Part shown: in pieces, positions 45,635 to 57,232 of the stretch | How the letters are laid out: every line of letters starts with the position of its first letter | Position numbering within the stretch: the first letter of the stretch is position 1 | Assembly: GCF_050624435.1 (NCBI RefSeq) | Contig: NC_134540.1 | Span: 25,482,001 to 25,546,000, forward strand | From: Tenrec ecaudatus | Lineage: Eukaryota; Chordata; Mammalia; Afrosoricida; Tenrecidae | Length of the DNA: 64,000 nt | Reading direction: 5' to 3' | Program-made: the position numbers and the translations under genes | The notes under the pieces: generated by a model | Databases searched by the model: none | Told to the model about the DNA's origin: nothing | The model's input: the letters and a program-made list of their open reading frames with translations, nothing else

Positions 45635-45740
45635 AATCCATAGGTAACAGGGGTTATCTCCATTTATAAAGAAAAATCTGAGACTCCTAAAATTTAAAAA
45701 CTTTCCCCAAATTATAAAGCTTGTCTGTATGGAAATGAGA
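45635..45740 (+). mobile_element. MIR fragment
   Basis: 'gttatctccatttataaaga' then 'ctgagactcctaaaat' and 'ctttccccaaattataaagc' follow the MIR core order (ccccatttta cagatgag, ctgaggc, cttgcccaa). Confidence 0.6.
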
Positions 45741-46046
45741 AGCAAAAGGTCAAGGTGACTGATGGCAGGGACATTCCTGTCCCCACCTCCTGAAGAACAC
45801 TCGAGAGCCTAAAGTGCCTTTTCTACTGTTGACTAAACTGGCTTCGGGAGCTTTATTAGGCATATCTGGATACAGAGAGGTAAAGGTAATGTTGAATTCA
45901 TATTTGTGTACTGGTTGGAAGAAAGACAACAAAACCCTGCATTTTATAACATGAATAATGATGCTCATTGATGTGATGTGCAGGTCTTCCTTCCTCCAAT
46001 AGGCAAAATGTCATTTTAAATTTTAAATGTTACCTGTACATTTTAA

Positions 46047-46255
46047 TCAGGAGGAGCCCTAGTGATAGAATATGTTCCAGGTTGGGCTGCTAGCCACAGA
46101 ATAAGCAGTTAAAAAACACTGGCCACTCTTCTGGAGAAAGAGAAGGCTTTCTACTCCTATAAAGACTTAAAGTTCATGAGACCCACTGGGCCAGTTTCAC
46201 CCTGTCTAATAGGGTTGCGATAAGTCAGAATTGACTCAATGGCCATGAATTTTAC
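46047..46255 (+). mobile_element. AfroSINE-type SINE, full length
   Basis: The cleanest copy: head 'gagccctagtgatagaatat' and 'ttgggctgctagccacagaa', middle 'tctactcctataaagactta', tail 'ataagtcagaattgactcaa'. It is flanked by ATTTTAATCA on the left and ATTTTACTCA on the right, a 10-bp target duplication with one mismatch. The tRNA-like head carries the pol III promoter region. The tail matches RTE. Confidence 0.92.
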
Positions 46256-47179
46256 TCATTTTAGTTAGAAATTAGGGTGAAGACAATATATTTGTATTCA
46301 TTTCATTAATTTTATTCTCTGTGGTGATTCATTATTAAAACTAAAGTTATGCAGTCTTCGTCTATAATGCATATTTTACTATGGATCCATCAAATTAATT
46401 TGTCTACAATGAAATAATATGATCAGTAATAGTTTTGTTGATATAAATTGCTAACGCCTTTCATTTTATCAAATGTGTTCTATTATTTAGCCACCATTCT
46501 GTTTGTTTTAGCCATAAAATATTTTGTAATCAAATGGCTTAATCAAATTTAGAACACTGTAAAACTGAAGCGTATCGAGGTGATTGTGAAAAGAAGGTCA
46601 GACCCACCCCAAATATAACTCTTAAAAAAACAGGTAAGTTGAGCAATGGCTGCATTTATTTCCTAATACGATGTAAAATAGATGCTAAAAATCGCATCAT
46701 GATTTCCGTGTGCATGATCGAGAGAAAGTAAGAAGCAAAAAACAACATGTGTGAGTTCCAACTCTCAACAGAAACTTTGGTGGTGCAATTTTATATAACC
46801 CTTTCTTTAGTTCAAGTGTGAAACTAAATGAAAAACCGTTCTTAACTTGGCAAAATAAGAAATATGAGAAACAAGAAAACCAGAATTGGTCTTGCCCAAT
46901 CTAAGATATTTAGACTTTTCCAGTCCACGACATCACTTTTGCTCCCCAGCGGCACATCCTCCCTCCCTCGCACACGTGAACAGCCAGTAAAGCAGGAACA
47001 GCGTACTAGCAAGAGGTGATCTTTGCAAACACAGCCTGTCGCCCTAGTTCCAGAAAGCTACTTACAAACTGCATGGAATTGGGGAAATTACGCAACCATT
47101 CTTAGTCTGTTTTATAATCATCATACGTACTGCACTAATTTAAGACAGCAAACAAAACCAAACCATATTCATTTCCAAA
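46256..47179. other. Unique sequence
   Basis: Nothing recognised. Confidence 0.4.
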
Positions 47180-47290
47180 GTCTAGGCCAACTCAGTAACC
47201 ATATGGGACAGCGTAGAACAAGCCTGTGAGTCTCCCACCCTGCAATGCTGTATAGGAACAGAAAACCCCGTCTTCTGAGCCACACACCAT
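47180..47290 (-). mobile_element. AfroSINE-type SINE, tail half
   Basis: 'ccaactcagtaaccatatgg', 'gacagcgtagaacaagcctg', 'ctgtataggaacagaaaacc' are the complement tail and middle. Confidence 0.75.
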
Positions 47291-48359
47291 CTATCTGAGG
47301 CCCTCGCTGTAAAATGAAGAGGAGAGGGTAAGGGGCCACAGACGGCAGAGTGCTCAGAACAGAACCACCAGAATGAAATCGTAGACACGGTGTGAGAAAT
47401 GTAACCAGTGTCACTGAGCAATGTGTGCATTGTTAAATAAAGACCTACTTTGTTGTCTGTACTTTCACCGAAACTACTGGGATAGAAGGATAACCTCCCT
47501 GGAATGATGCACTTCCCCTTATCTTCATGTCCCAGAGCATGGCAGTGAGGGCGTTTGAGTTTTCCTTGCCATCATCCCGTTATATCCAAGTTAAAACAAA
47601 ACCGGGTTTATACTGTGCATTTCTCAGAAATATCTCTGCAATTCTAGGTAAGACGGCCCTTCGTTCACTAACTGCTCAGTCTGCTCACTTCATTTTAACT
47701 GCTTTCTCCACAGTGTGTTGTAAAGTCTCCCTGTGTTTGGAAAGTTTTTTGATCAAAGTTTCCATATTACTCTAGGCTCCTTATTTTCTGCCAAATTCCC
47801 TGTCAAGGTTTGACCTATCTCTTTGCTAAGTCCCCATCCGTGAAGCACCAGGCTGGCTCTTGCACATTTTTACTACCTCTTTAATTCTCCTGGTTCCATC
47901 TAATACGAATGTTTATTAAAAAACAAACAAACTATCGCGCAAGAACCCAGACCTTTCACTTAAGTTCCAAGGCTGTAATCCTTGGCCTTCGGTCACATCT
48001 ACGTCACTATTTAATGGTGTCTGTATTTTCCAAGCATAAATAAAGATTCCCCATCCTCCCGTCCTTCGCTACACACCGCCATCTCCTTATCAGAAAAATG
48101 CCTCCCAAGATTACTTAGAAAACGTCTCTGATTTCCATCTGTCTTGTGAACTCTTTATCCAATCTGTCAGACAATCATCTAGACTTCTAAATGCATATTG
48201 GAATATCTCCACTTAGTCCATTTCTGCTGATCTTAAACTGAGTACTTACTAAAAGTCTTCCCATGATTCTCCATGATCCTATTGGTATATCAGCTCCCAC
48301 CAATTTTACTCTACAGAAAAAAAAAATTGAGAGCTGTTTTGAACTAGATATTTAACTTT
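47291..48359. other. Unique sequence, possibly L2-derived in part
   Basis: No gene recognised. 47800-48250 has pyrimidine-rich, L2-like wording upstream of the clearer L2 end but is too diverged to call. Confidence 0.35.
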
Positions 48360-48860
48360 ACCTTTTCCCCATTAAACTATGCAGTGGCATACCATTTCAA
48401 TTTGAATAAAAACTAAACACATTACCTGACAGGAAAAGGTCCGTGTTCATGTCAAATCTTTAACACTATGCATGCACTTGGATGTTCACTGGAAGTCATT
48501 ATTGTTCTTGTTAGCTCCCTTAGTCCTCTATCCCTGCGTACTGCTGCCCACTTCTCCAGATCTTTCCTCAGCTCACTCGCTACTCCTTGCCCTCCTGTTC
48601 CTGGGATGTCCATCAGGGATCCTTGCAAGTTTTCTTTCCACCCTTTGTCCAGATCTCCCCATTAAGACGAGTTGTACAGACAGCTTTTTCTCTGCTCCCC
48701 CCGTCCATCCTTGAATTCATTACACGTTCTAGGTTCACAATAGCTCTTCCCCCATCTGAGGTGCTCTTGTTTATTGATGACTTGATGGGTCCATGCCCTT
48801 TCTCTCTTGAGGATGATCCAGTTCCTTGAGAGCAGAACTGTATGGAGTGGGGGCAGTAGG
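48360..48860 (+). mobile_element. LINE L2, 3' region
   Basis: 'actatgcagtggcataccat' ... 'gaataaaaactaaacacatt' (the aatggctccccatt / aaagtccaaactcc block), then 'ccctcctgttcctgggatgt', and 'ccagttccttgagagcagaa' (tgagctccttgagggcaggga block) in the right order. The ancient, diverged state is as expected of L2. Several 60-100 codon frames here are incidental. Confidence 0.68.
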
Positions 48861-49624
48861 AGACGGAGCTGAATACTTCCCTGCTCTCATAATAATCACG
48901 AGGACTCGACAACAGTTCAAATAATTAGATGGGGAGTTCTTGTTTTGTTCCACTTCCTAAGAACTTCTCCGGTACCCCCATGTTTTCTCTTCAAATTTGC
49001 CTAAGAAGGATTCCCCTGAATGAAAGGAAATGTCGATATCTCTTGAATGGTGAGATTGTGGAATATGCCCTAGACCTGATGACAAGGAGTTTGGACTCTC
49101 ATTTATATTGAAAGAAAAGTACTTGAACTTCTTTCACATTTTCTGAGTCACAAAAACAATTGATATCTTCATGCTTAAAGTGTATGCTTTTCTGCTATAT
49201 TGTCAGGGAAATATTCTATTGTATCTTATACAACATAGAATTCACAAGAAACTATTCTGTTTGAAGATACACTAATATATACTATTGCGTTGATACAAAT
49301 ATTTTTCAAGTGCTACACACTATGAATATTGATCTTCTTTGGTCATAATTTACCTTTCTGTCTTACAACCTTCACACAGAACATGGCACCCTTCATTTTC
49401 CAAAATGTGGTATTCTTAATTTTCTAAAGATTCATGTACAGTTTGTTTTAAATAACTTGTACATGTGACTATTACATTTAATCTGCAGTATACATTTATT
49501 TTGTGGTTGCTAATCAAAACTCTAGTTAAGATGAAATAAATCTAACCATAAATTAGTTTAATTATTGAATTATGGAATACCTGTCATCTCACCCTGTGCC
49601 TATTTGTAATACATGATAAGGTTA
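48861..49624. other. Unique AT-rich sequence
   Basis: Nothing recognised. Confidence 0.45.
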
Positions 49625-49845
49625 GGGAGCACCAGTGCAAAAGTGGCCACAGCAATCTGCTGCTAACTGGCAGGAATGGGGTTTGAACCCACTACCTGCT
49701 GTGTGGGAGAAAGCCATGACAGTCTGTTTCCTGATCGATCACAGCTTCAGAAACTCTTTGGACAGGTCTCCTCGCTCCTGTCACGGTGACCAGGTGACAG
49801 AATCAGCCCAACCACAGCAATGTTTTCTGTTGTTGCCTTTTTAAA
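49625..49845 (+). mobile_element. AfroSINE-type SINE, full length
   Basis: Head 'gagcaccagtgcaaaagtgg', 'atctgctgctaactggcagg', 'ggtttgaacccactacctgc'. Middle 'gtgtgggagaaagccatgac'. The tail is diverged and ends before an A-run at 49842. Confidence 0.82.
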
Positions 49846-52800
49846 AAAAAAATGTTAACACTAGGACTATTGAAATATAAATTATAACACAATGCTTATT
49901 TTTCATAAATTTCAAATGGAAGCCAAATTCAAGTAGAATCTCGCAGTCATTTTAATTGGCTTTAAGCCTATTCGATCGAAGGCCTTTGTCTTCCTTTCTA
50001 TTTAACTCAAGATTTGAAAAAGCTCTCAGTACCATCAAATTCTGAACCACAAACAACGTCTGTGGATTAACAATTCCCCTTACTTTTTCACTCAGAAAGT
50101 ATATCTACATAAAAATCATAAATCTATGTGAACAGTGTGTACAAGTATATTCTGCTCCATTTAGCCTTATGCTTCCCCCACAGAGAAACTTTTATTTTTA
50201 TCCCTTTTGAATCTCCCATTGACTTTTTCAAAGTATTGTGCTGCATCACTAACAGTTGTTATGAAAGTTATTAGTATTATAAACCTGGGTGTTTCATAAA
50301 GTTTGTAACATTACTTTTTACTTGTATAAATGGTGAATTGCAGCTCTTATAAAAGACAAAATTTGAGGGCCACCATTTTTAACATAAACAATATTTTTTC
50401 TATTATTTTAAGCAATATGCTCACCTTGAAGGTACAACTAAGCTGAATATTTTAAAATTTGATAAGGCCATGCAACATATTTTTTTCTTTCAAGCAACCC
50501 TTTGTAGCTATTTTTAAATGTTTACTAAGAAGTTTTTCATAAGGAGTTGAAATCTAAAGCCTAATTTAAACAATTTAGGGTTCTCATAGACAGCAAAATT
50601 CTTCAGGGAAGAAGAAGAATTGAATATATTATGAATTTTGGAACTCAGAATTTGAAAATAGTTCCTATCTAGAAGGATGTCATAATTCCATACTAAGTGC
50701 TACCTGGGAACCCTTTCAGTGTGCGGATCTTATGCCACCTGGCTAACCAGATTGTCCTTTTAATGTGTTCTGTAGTCTCCGAAGCGATACCTATGTGCTC
50801 AAGTCACTGGAATTGTCCAATTGGTGGTCTCTAATGATAAAGGTCCTTAGGATAATTACTTTTAGACAAATAACAATATAGTAAAGGAATAGATTTGTAT
50901 AATATCATATACAGTAGCATTAAGATAATCAAGGTATTTTAAAGGTTCAAAAAAGGCTTACTACATATAGGCTTGCCCTTACAGGATTGCAGGTTGGGAT
51001 GGAGGGGTGGCAAAGAATTATTTGATTTTTTTGCCTTTAAATGATAACAAATCAATGTTATTATAGTAAATGTTACTCCAATTCAAATCCTCAATATGTG
51101 TGGTTTGGGCATTATGTTAAAATTAAAGTTTCAACCAGGAAACTTTTTGCAGAAAGTCTGTGGTCATCCATCTTGAACTCCAAGCATGTAGGAAGACATA
51201 GGTAGAAGTGTATTAAATCTGACAAATGACCTCCCATGTGCAAAGGAGGAAATAAAGATTCATTCTCCGTGTTTGTAAGATCATTTTGATGAAGGAAAGG
51301 CTAATTGAGGATGACATACATTCTAAATCTAATTCATATCAGCATTTTTACATGAAGACTCATCACATTTCCAATGGTACACGCTACCATAAAACAGCTT
51401 AGTAAAGACATTTTGAATTTGATTCTTGGAATTTTTTTAAATGCTTCATCAGAACTGACATTTTTAGTGGTAATGAGTTTCCAATCTCAGTATTAGTTCA
51501 CATTGGATACCTGTGGTATTTTACACCTTTTATTAAAAAAGAAGCATTTTTATTTAGCATAATTAAGTCTTATGTTGCAGAGAAAATTGCAACTAATATG
51601 CGATGATGCTTAGGAAACGTGGGGAAAGTGCCAACACAGGGTTTCTTACAGTAAAAGCAAATCACCTTGAAATGATTAAAATGTTAAATTATGAAGGACT
51701 CATCCTGTGGCATTCACAGAATAATCATATTCCAGGACCCAGTAGCACCGCTGTTGTTTTTAAAATGAAAAGGTGAAGCCTAGCTCTCTCTTCTGCAAAT
51801 GTTCCCAAATCAGCGTTAATCCACTCCTATGAACACAAGATTCCACAGCGCTACTCTCAGAAACGACCGTCCCATCTTTTACCTAATAAGTAGTTTTGTT
51901 AATTCTGCAAATTTCATATTACGGATGTCATGTGTTAAAAGTCGGAGTCACCTAGATTTCTTATTCGGTTAAAATTGCATCTTGACTATATTTACACAGT
52001 GACGACTCTGCACACGGAGAGCAGCCACCTATCAGGAGTTCAGAGAGAAACAAAACTCAGGAGTTGCCGTCTCTAAAGGCTAGATACCACTACACGTCAC
52101 TCATTGTAATTAAATTTGGAAACAAACATTTGTGGGAAAGTTGATGGCTGTAAACATGCCATAGAGAGATTATCAGCATGGCCTGTTGATGGTGTTATTT
52201 CTATCCACATCCTGGCCACTTGGATTTCTTCCAGAAGGAAAACAGAACACAATGACTAACTATCGAATTCTGATGGCAAGGAAATGCTGTTTTTCTTTTT
52301 TTCAAAGTAGAATTTAATTGCGAAAAATCATGTTACCAACATTTTTTAAGATTTAGGTCGCTTTAATGTTAGCTGAGGATTGAACAGTGTAACTGTTTCT
52401 GAGCTGTATATGTGTGAGCTATCTCAACTATTTCAAAAGTCAAATAGTATGTATTAATAAGCACATAACTTAGTTCCTAAACATATATTTTCCCTTCAAA
52501 ACAATAGTATATAACTAATTACCTGAAAAATGAATCCTTGTATAAATATACTGTTTATTTCCTGAGGTGAATAGGAAGAGTTAGTGGTGCTTTCGTTGAT
52601 GGAATAATTTGAATCATTTGTTCAGCTATAAACTAGAAAGCCTAAGAACCATAGCTATAAATTAAGATTATTTTTCTGTAAGCAGACTATACCTTATACG
52701 TAGGACCTAACATTCTGGCCATTAAAAGTAACAAATGTTCCTAGATCAAGTGTTGACAAATTAAATTAATTTAAAACATATATTGATTTTACTAATTTTT

Positions 52801-53194
52801 CCCCTGGAATGAAGAAATTGGGGGGTGGTCATCATTCCATTATCAAGCACTAACCCCTCTTTATGGGAGAGAATTCTTAGGCTGTAATTTGATAGCCTTT
52901 GCTATTGTATTTTATTCTAATTTTAAATATTTATTATAGCATTAGAATGGCACCACACATATATTTATACCTATATCTATGTGCAAATAAACATATATCC
53001 CCTTTACTTTGTGACTAAAAAATTATTAAATAAATTGATTTTTTAACTGAATGAAAGTAGGATTTCTGGGATAGCGCCAAATGTAGAATCTTCATTGTTC
53101 ATTAAAAATAGTATAAAAGATGCTCATCATATTGACTATTTACTAACTTACAACTTCTATTCTGAAAAAGCATCATTTCCTAATTTGATCTGCA
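49846..53194. other. Long repeat-poor unique region
   Basis: The second long stretch without recognised transposons. AT-rich, with more complex islands at about 50690-50850 and 51700-52130. No open frame above 60 codons between 49.9 and 53.5 kb. Absence of insertions in a repeat-dense locus is compatible with constraint but not proof. Confidence 0.4.
51700..52130. promoter_or_regulatory. Candidate conserved non-coding island
   Basis: Complex, repeat-free, with retained CpGs (ttacggatgtcatgtg near 51921, cagtgacgactctgcac near 51999). No coding frame. Inference only. Confidence 0.2.
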
Positions 53195-53335
53195 TCGCAT
53201 GCCTGTGTGTGTATTACTCATCTTTCACAACATAGACAACTGAGGCATAGAAAGGTTTGATCCCATGACAAGTATCACCCAACTAGTAATCGGCAGAGCT
53301 GAATCGTGTCCCCAATAACCAACCTTCTACATTAG
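53195..53335 (+). mobile_element. MIR
   Basis: 'acaactgaggcatagaaagg', 'tgacaagtatcacccaacta', 'gtaatcggcagagctgaatc' match the MIR core (aaactgaggcacagagagg, cacacagctagtaagtggcagagc). Confidence 0.82.
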
Positions 53336-54049
53336 TGAAAGTCTATTACTTTACAAAAGAATGATACATCCTAGCACCCTGAGAAAATGCAGTTGCTTGA
53401 GGATATTGGGGTTTGTTTGCTTTTTAGTCGATATTGGAGTTTTTCCCTTCAAACATATATTTTCTTTTCCATAAAAACGTTTTACTCAGTTGTTTACTTT
53501 AGTAGACCGCAGGGACAAGGAAAGTCATGAAGATAAGAGGAGGAAGAGAATCAGAGGCAGGTGCTCGGGATAAACATAAACAAGACACAGATTAAAAAAA
53601 AACATGCTCATAAGTAAGTATTGAGGGTTCATAAAAGTAAACAATACTACTAGAAGACAATGGATTGAACTTTCAAGAGGATACAGATGACTCAGAAGAA
53701 GTAATTCAAGCAAAGACTGAAGAGAAATAGTCTAATTGATAAAGATCTTGCTGTTGCATTTAGTATCAAGAGGAGGGAATTGGATTAGAGATTATAAAGG
53801 CATTGGCTGATTAAGAGAAAAAATGGCCTAGATTTAGACATGATTAACTTGATAAATTGAAGCTAGCTCTCAGGTTTCTGGTTTGTGTAACTTGAAGGAA
53901 ATTGGGAGATGAGAACATAATTAGCTGAGGCAAGGATCCAGGCAAGGAAGTTAGAGTAAATCTGGCATTATGGGTTTATATATCCATCCAGGTGAAGATC
54001 CTCAAAAGGCTACTAGACATTCAGATCTGGCTATATTTTGTAATAAAAA
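53336..54049. other. Unique sequence
   Basis: Nothing recognised. Confidence 0.4.
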
Positions 54050-54215
54050 GAATTCTTTATTGAGTGTACACTAGGTACCAGATGGTTGCATACTACATTT
54101 TAAGTTTTCAAAATTTTTAAAGTCTGTGACATAGTAATATAACAAACTTTGATATATATTTTAAGGAAGAATTTAAAACTCAGACTATTTAAATGCTTTT
54201 TTGCAATGAGACAGG
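54050..54215 (+). mobile_element. MIR fragment
   Basis: 'tctttattgagtgtacacta' and 'ggtaccagat' correspond to the MIR start (tttattgagcacctactatgtgccaggca). The rest is weak. Confidence 0.55.
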
Positions 54216-54599
54216 AAGTTGTCCAGGTGAAATTTGAAAACAACGGAAACTAAAACCCATATGCCTTTCATGATTTCACTGTATACCCAACTAGATGTGA
54301 GTTTTCAGACATAATAACATCTGATATATGAAAAGTAATGAGATCACCAAATGAGAGACAAATGTGCAAAGATGATTATGCGTGACTAGTCATAAAAATT
54401 AACGTATCTAAGAAGCCAGAGGAAGTGGATCAAAGGAAAGAAAATTAGACAATGAAATGAGGTCATAAAATGAAAATAAAAATATCTATGATGCAAAGAA
54501 GCACACAGTGAAGAAAAGATATCACAAAAGAATGGATAAAATTATGTCACTATACAGATATGTATATATAAAGAAATTGCAAAAGTATGTCCGATAATG
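54216..54599. other. Unique AT-rich sequence
   Basis: Nothing recognised. Confidence 0.4.
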
Positions 54600-54790
54600 C
54601 ATCCAACCCAAAGCCAAGGCTACCACGTCTATTACCACTCTTAGGAATCTGATATAGGTTTGTGAAGATGTAAACCTTGACAGGAGCATGAGACCCTCAT
54701 CTTTCTGCTGAGGACCAGCGGGTGGTTGCTCTCACTGACCTTGGGGTTAGCAGTCCAGTGCTTACCTGACAGGACCAGCAGGCTTCTTTC
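54600..54790 (-). mobile_element. AfroSINE-type SINE
   Basis: 'gaccctcatctttctgctga', 'actgaccttggggttagcag', 'cctgacaggaccagcaggct' give the complement middle and head. The tail side is diverged. Confidence 0.82.
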
Positions 54791-54854
54791 AATAATATAC
54801 AGAGGTTAGAAAGAAATACAAGCCCTTTGCAATTGATATTTCCTACTTGGAAGA

Positions 54855-55038
54855 AGGACCTCCTCCGGTGGCAAAATAGTTAAGACTTAGGTTGCTAACC
54901 TAAATGTCTATGGAAGAAAAGATCTGGCAATCCGTTTTTGTAAACACTGCCGTCTAGAAAACTCTACGGGGCAGTTCTACCATTGCATCTAGAGTCACCC
55001 CGAATCAGAACTGATATGACCACACAGGACAACAACAA
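54855..55038 (+). mobile_element. AfroSINE-type SINE
   Basis: 'cctccggtggcaaaatagtt', 'taggttgctaacctaaatgt', 'ctacggggcagttctaccat' and an 'acaggacaacaacaaga' tail. Close in form to the classic AfroSINE. Confidence 0.87.
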
Positions 55039-55431
55039 GAGCAATAGGGGCTAAGCATCTATAGTTTAAGCATTGTTTGGGGATTGCACGTTTTGATAAG
55101 AAAAAATGTGAACTATAGGTCATGGAGATATTGATGGCTGATTGCGTTGTCATCAGTTTCAGTGAATGTGTAGACGGTGTATAAAATAGACCTCATCTCT
55201 ATCCTGCTCCTAATCCTTCTGAGAGTAGGGTTGGGAAGGAGAAGGATGATAAAATGTGAAATCTAATTTGAGAATTTTGGGAGTTTAGACAGATATTTTT
55301 CACAAGAAGTCTACCAAGATTATAAGGAAAGTTGGATGTGAGAAATGTAGACATAAGGTTCCTGTGGATGCTTGATCTCTGGTTGGGTATAGACTATAGC
55401 CATTGCTTTCAATAAATCCTTAGAGAATGTT

Positions 55432-55598
55432 TGAGTAGTCCCTGGTGCACAGTGGATCCACTTTGGACTGCTACCTTTGCGATCAGCAGTTGGAACCACC
55501 GGCTGCTCCACAGTCTGGGACACTCACAAGAAGTTCTACCTTGTCCAACATGTTTGCTCAGAGTCAGCATCAACTCCATGGCAGTGAGGTGAGATACA
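55432..55598 (+). mobile_element. AfroSINE-type SINE
   Basis: 'ccctggtgcacagtggatcc', 'cgatcagcagttggaaccac', 'agagtcagcatcaactccat', 'ggcagtgaggtgag'. Middle shortened. Confidence 0.85.
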
Positions 55599-56079
55599 GA
55601 CGATTTCGTCCAAGCTAAATCTTGAATCTTTAGGAAGCATCCACTCAGGTATCACTCTGCTATTTCTTAAGGAAACGTATTGTCCTCGCATGTCATATGT
55701 GAGATGACTGTCTGTCAAAAGTCCTCAGAGCATGCCTTTTTTTCCTCCCTCATGCCATATTTTACTCTTAGGAATGTAAATTAATATACCTAATGATTGA
55801 CTTGTATCCCTCAACATACTTTGATTTGCAGATCAGAACTCTGTGTTGACTGGCACAATTCTATCTATCCAAATGCTTCCATAAACCTTATACGTGAATG
55901 TCTCAAAAGGGATCCTTCGTCTGGTGCATCAAGGTGCCAGTGCCTCTTTGGAGTCAGGAAGGATATCTGGGACGTCCTTTGCCTTCTCTGAGTGAGATGG
56001 ATTGCGGTCAATGTCACTGCACAGGACAGAATCCTAGGACTCTTGGACGTCATCTTTGATGCTTCCTTATTTCACCCCA
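55599..56079. other. Unidentified sequence
   Basis: No certain family. Wording near 55985-56035 faintly resembles RTE tail (gagtgagatggattgcggtc, tgcacaggacagaatcctag) on the plus strand. Not strong enough to call. Confidence 0.3.
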
Positions 56080-56213
56080 CAGTTTAAAGAGGAGACTTTC
56101 TACTCTCCTAAAGAGATAAGTCTCCGAAACTCACAGGGACAATTCTACCCCGTCTTACAAGGCTGCTATGAGTTGGCATCAACTTGATGGCAGTGAGTTG
56201 GTTTTGTTTTGTG
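56080..56213 (+). mobile_element. AfroSINE-type SINE, 3' half
   Basis: 'tctactctcctaaagagata', 'cttacaaggctgctatgagt', 'tggcatcaacttgatggcag', with a T/G-rich end (ttggttttgttttgtgg). Confidence 0.85.
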
Positions 56214-56329
56214 GTTTCATTATTTCAGAAAAGTGAAACACTTTTAACATTTTTAAATCAATGGGTCCCACTTGTTTTGTTGTAAGTGTCTGTTGAATAT
56301 GTCAATTTTTCTCTATCCTAAATACCTTT

Positions 56330-56780
56330 ACTTCTCTAGTCCAAGCTTGGTTTAGTCATCTTTAGCCTGAATTGCTGCAGCATTTCTTAGCTTCTTTCTT
56401 AAAATAACTTGTGCCCACTCTGCCATCCTTTCCTCATCCCCAGCTGCTTTTCTACAATGGGATCCATTGGGTGTTTTCAAAGGTGGGTGTTAATATAGAT
56501 TTACATATGTATATACATATATGCTAATGCTGCAACAAGTACTTTAATTTCCCCCACAAAAAAATGGGGAAAACATCTCTGGGCACTTACAAAATCTCCT
56601 GTGTCTCACCCCAGGCTTTAACTTTTCTTTACCTCTCTCCTTAGCATTTCCCTTACTCTAGCCTCACAAGCACTAGCTCCTTTTCTCCTCTCAAAGAGGG
56701 ATTCTCTGATGCCCCCATTCTTCCTGCTACCTACAGAGGATCCTTGCCATGTTGCTTAATTCACTCCTGTTTGTCCTTCC
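56330..56780 (+). mobile_element. LINE L2-like fragment
   Basis: 'gcctgaattgctgcagcatt' and, further on, 'ctctagcctcacaagcacta', 'agagggattctctgatgccc' follow L2 3' wording. It is interrupted by unrelated TA-rich sequence near 56490-56580. Diverged. Confidence 0.5.
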
Positions 56781-56929
56781 ATCTTAGCCCCAAGTGTATC
56801 TTTAGAAAATCCATAGCTACCCTTCCAAAAATAGTCGTGGTTCCTCACTGCTCGAGTACTCTAGATTTTCTTCCACAATGAAATGCTTTGCCCGCAATTC
56901 TATTTCAGCGCGCAACAATCTTTGGGACA

Positions 56930-57052
56930 TAGTGGACGTCCCCCTAGCGTTCCCAAGGTTGTGAGTCTGTCTATAGCAGTTCCGTGGCTTTCTCCCAAGA
57001 AGGTGCTGGCAGGTTTGAACCACTGACTTTAACCACTTATCACCACGGCTCC
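56930..57052 (-). mobile_element. AfroSINE-type SINE, head half
   Basis: 'tggctttctcccaagaaggt', 'gcaggtttgaaccactgact', 'ttaaccacttatcaccacgg' are the complement middle and head. Confidence 0.82.
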
Positions 57053-57110
57053 CTTCTTCGACTAGAGTTCACACTGGGGCAGATACCCTTTTGTGATGAT
57101 TTGACTGATA

Positions 57111-57232
57111 GCTACCATATAGACTCATATATAAGCAGAGTTTTTTCAGCACATTTTTAAAGCAGTTTTTGTGGTAACATTAGGTGCCCCTGCTGATATT
57201 TGGGTCGGCTTATACTTGAGTATATACAGTAT
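57111..57232. mobile_element. Small non-autonomous DNA transposon (MITE-like)
   Basis: About 122 bp with terminal inverted repeats: ACCATATAGACTCATATATA on the left, and TATACTTGAGTATATACAGT on the right, pairing at about 20 of 26 positions. Inner words 'tttttcagcacatttttaaa' and 'gggtcggcttatacttgagt' recall a widespread tataagccga-type element whose name I cannot fix. No coding capacity. Confidence 0.65.
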
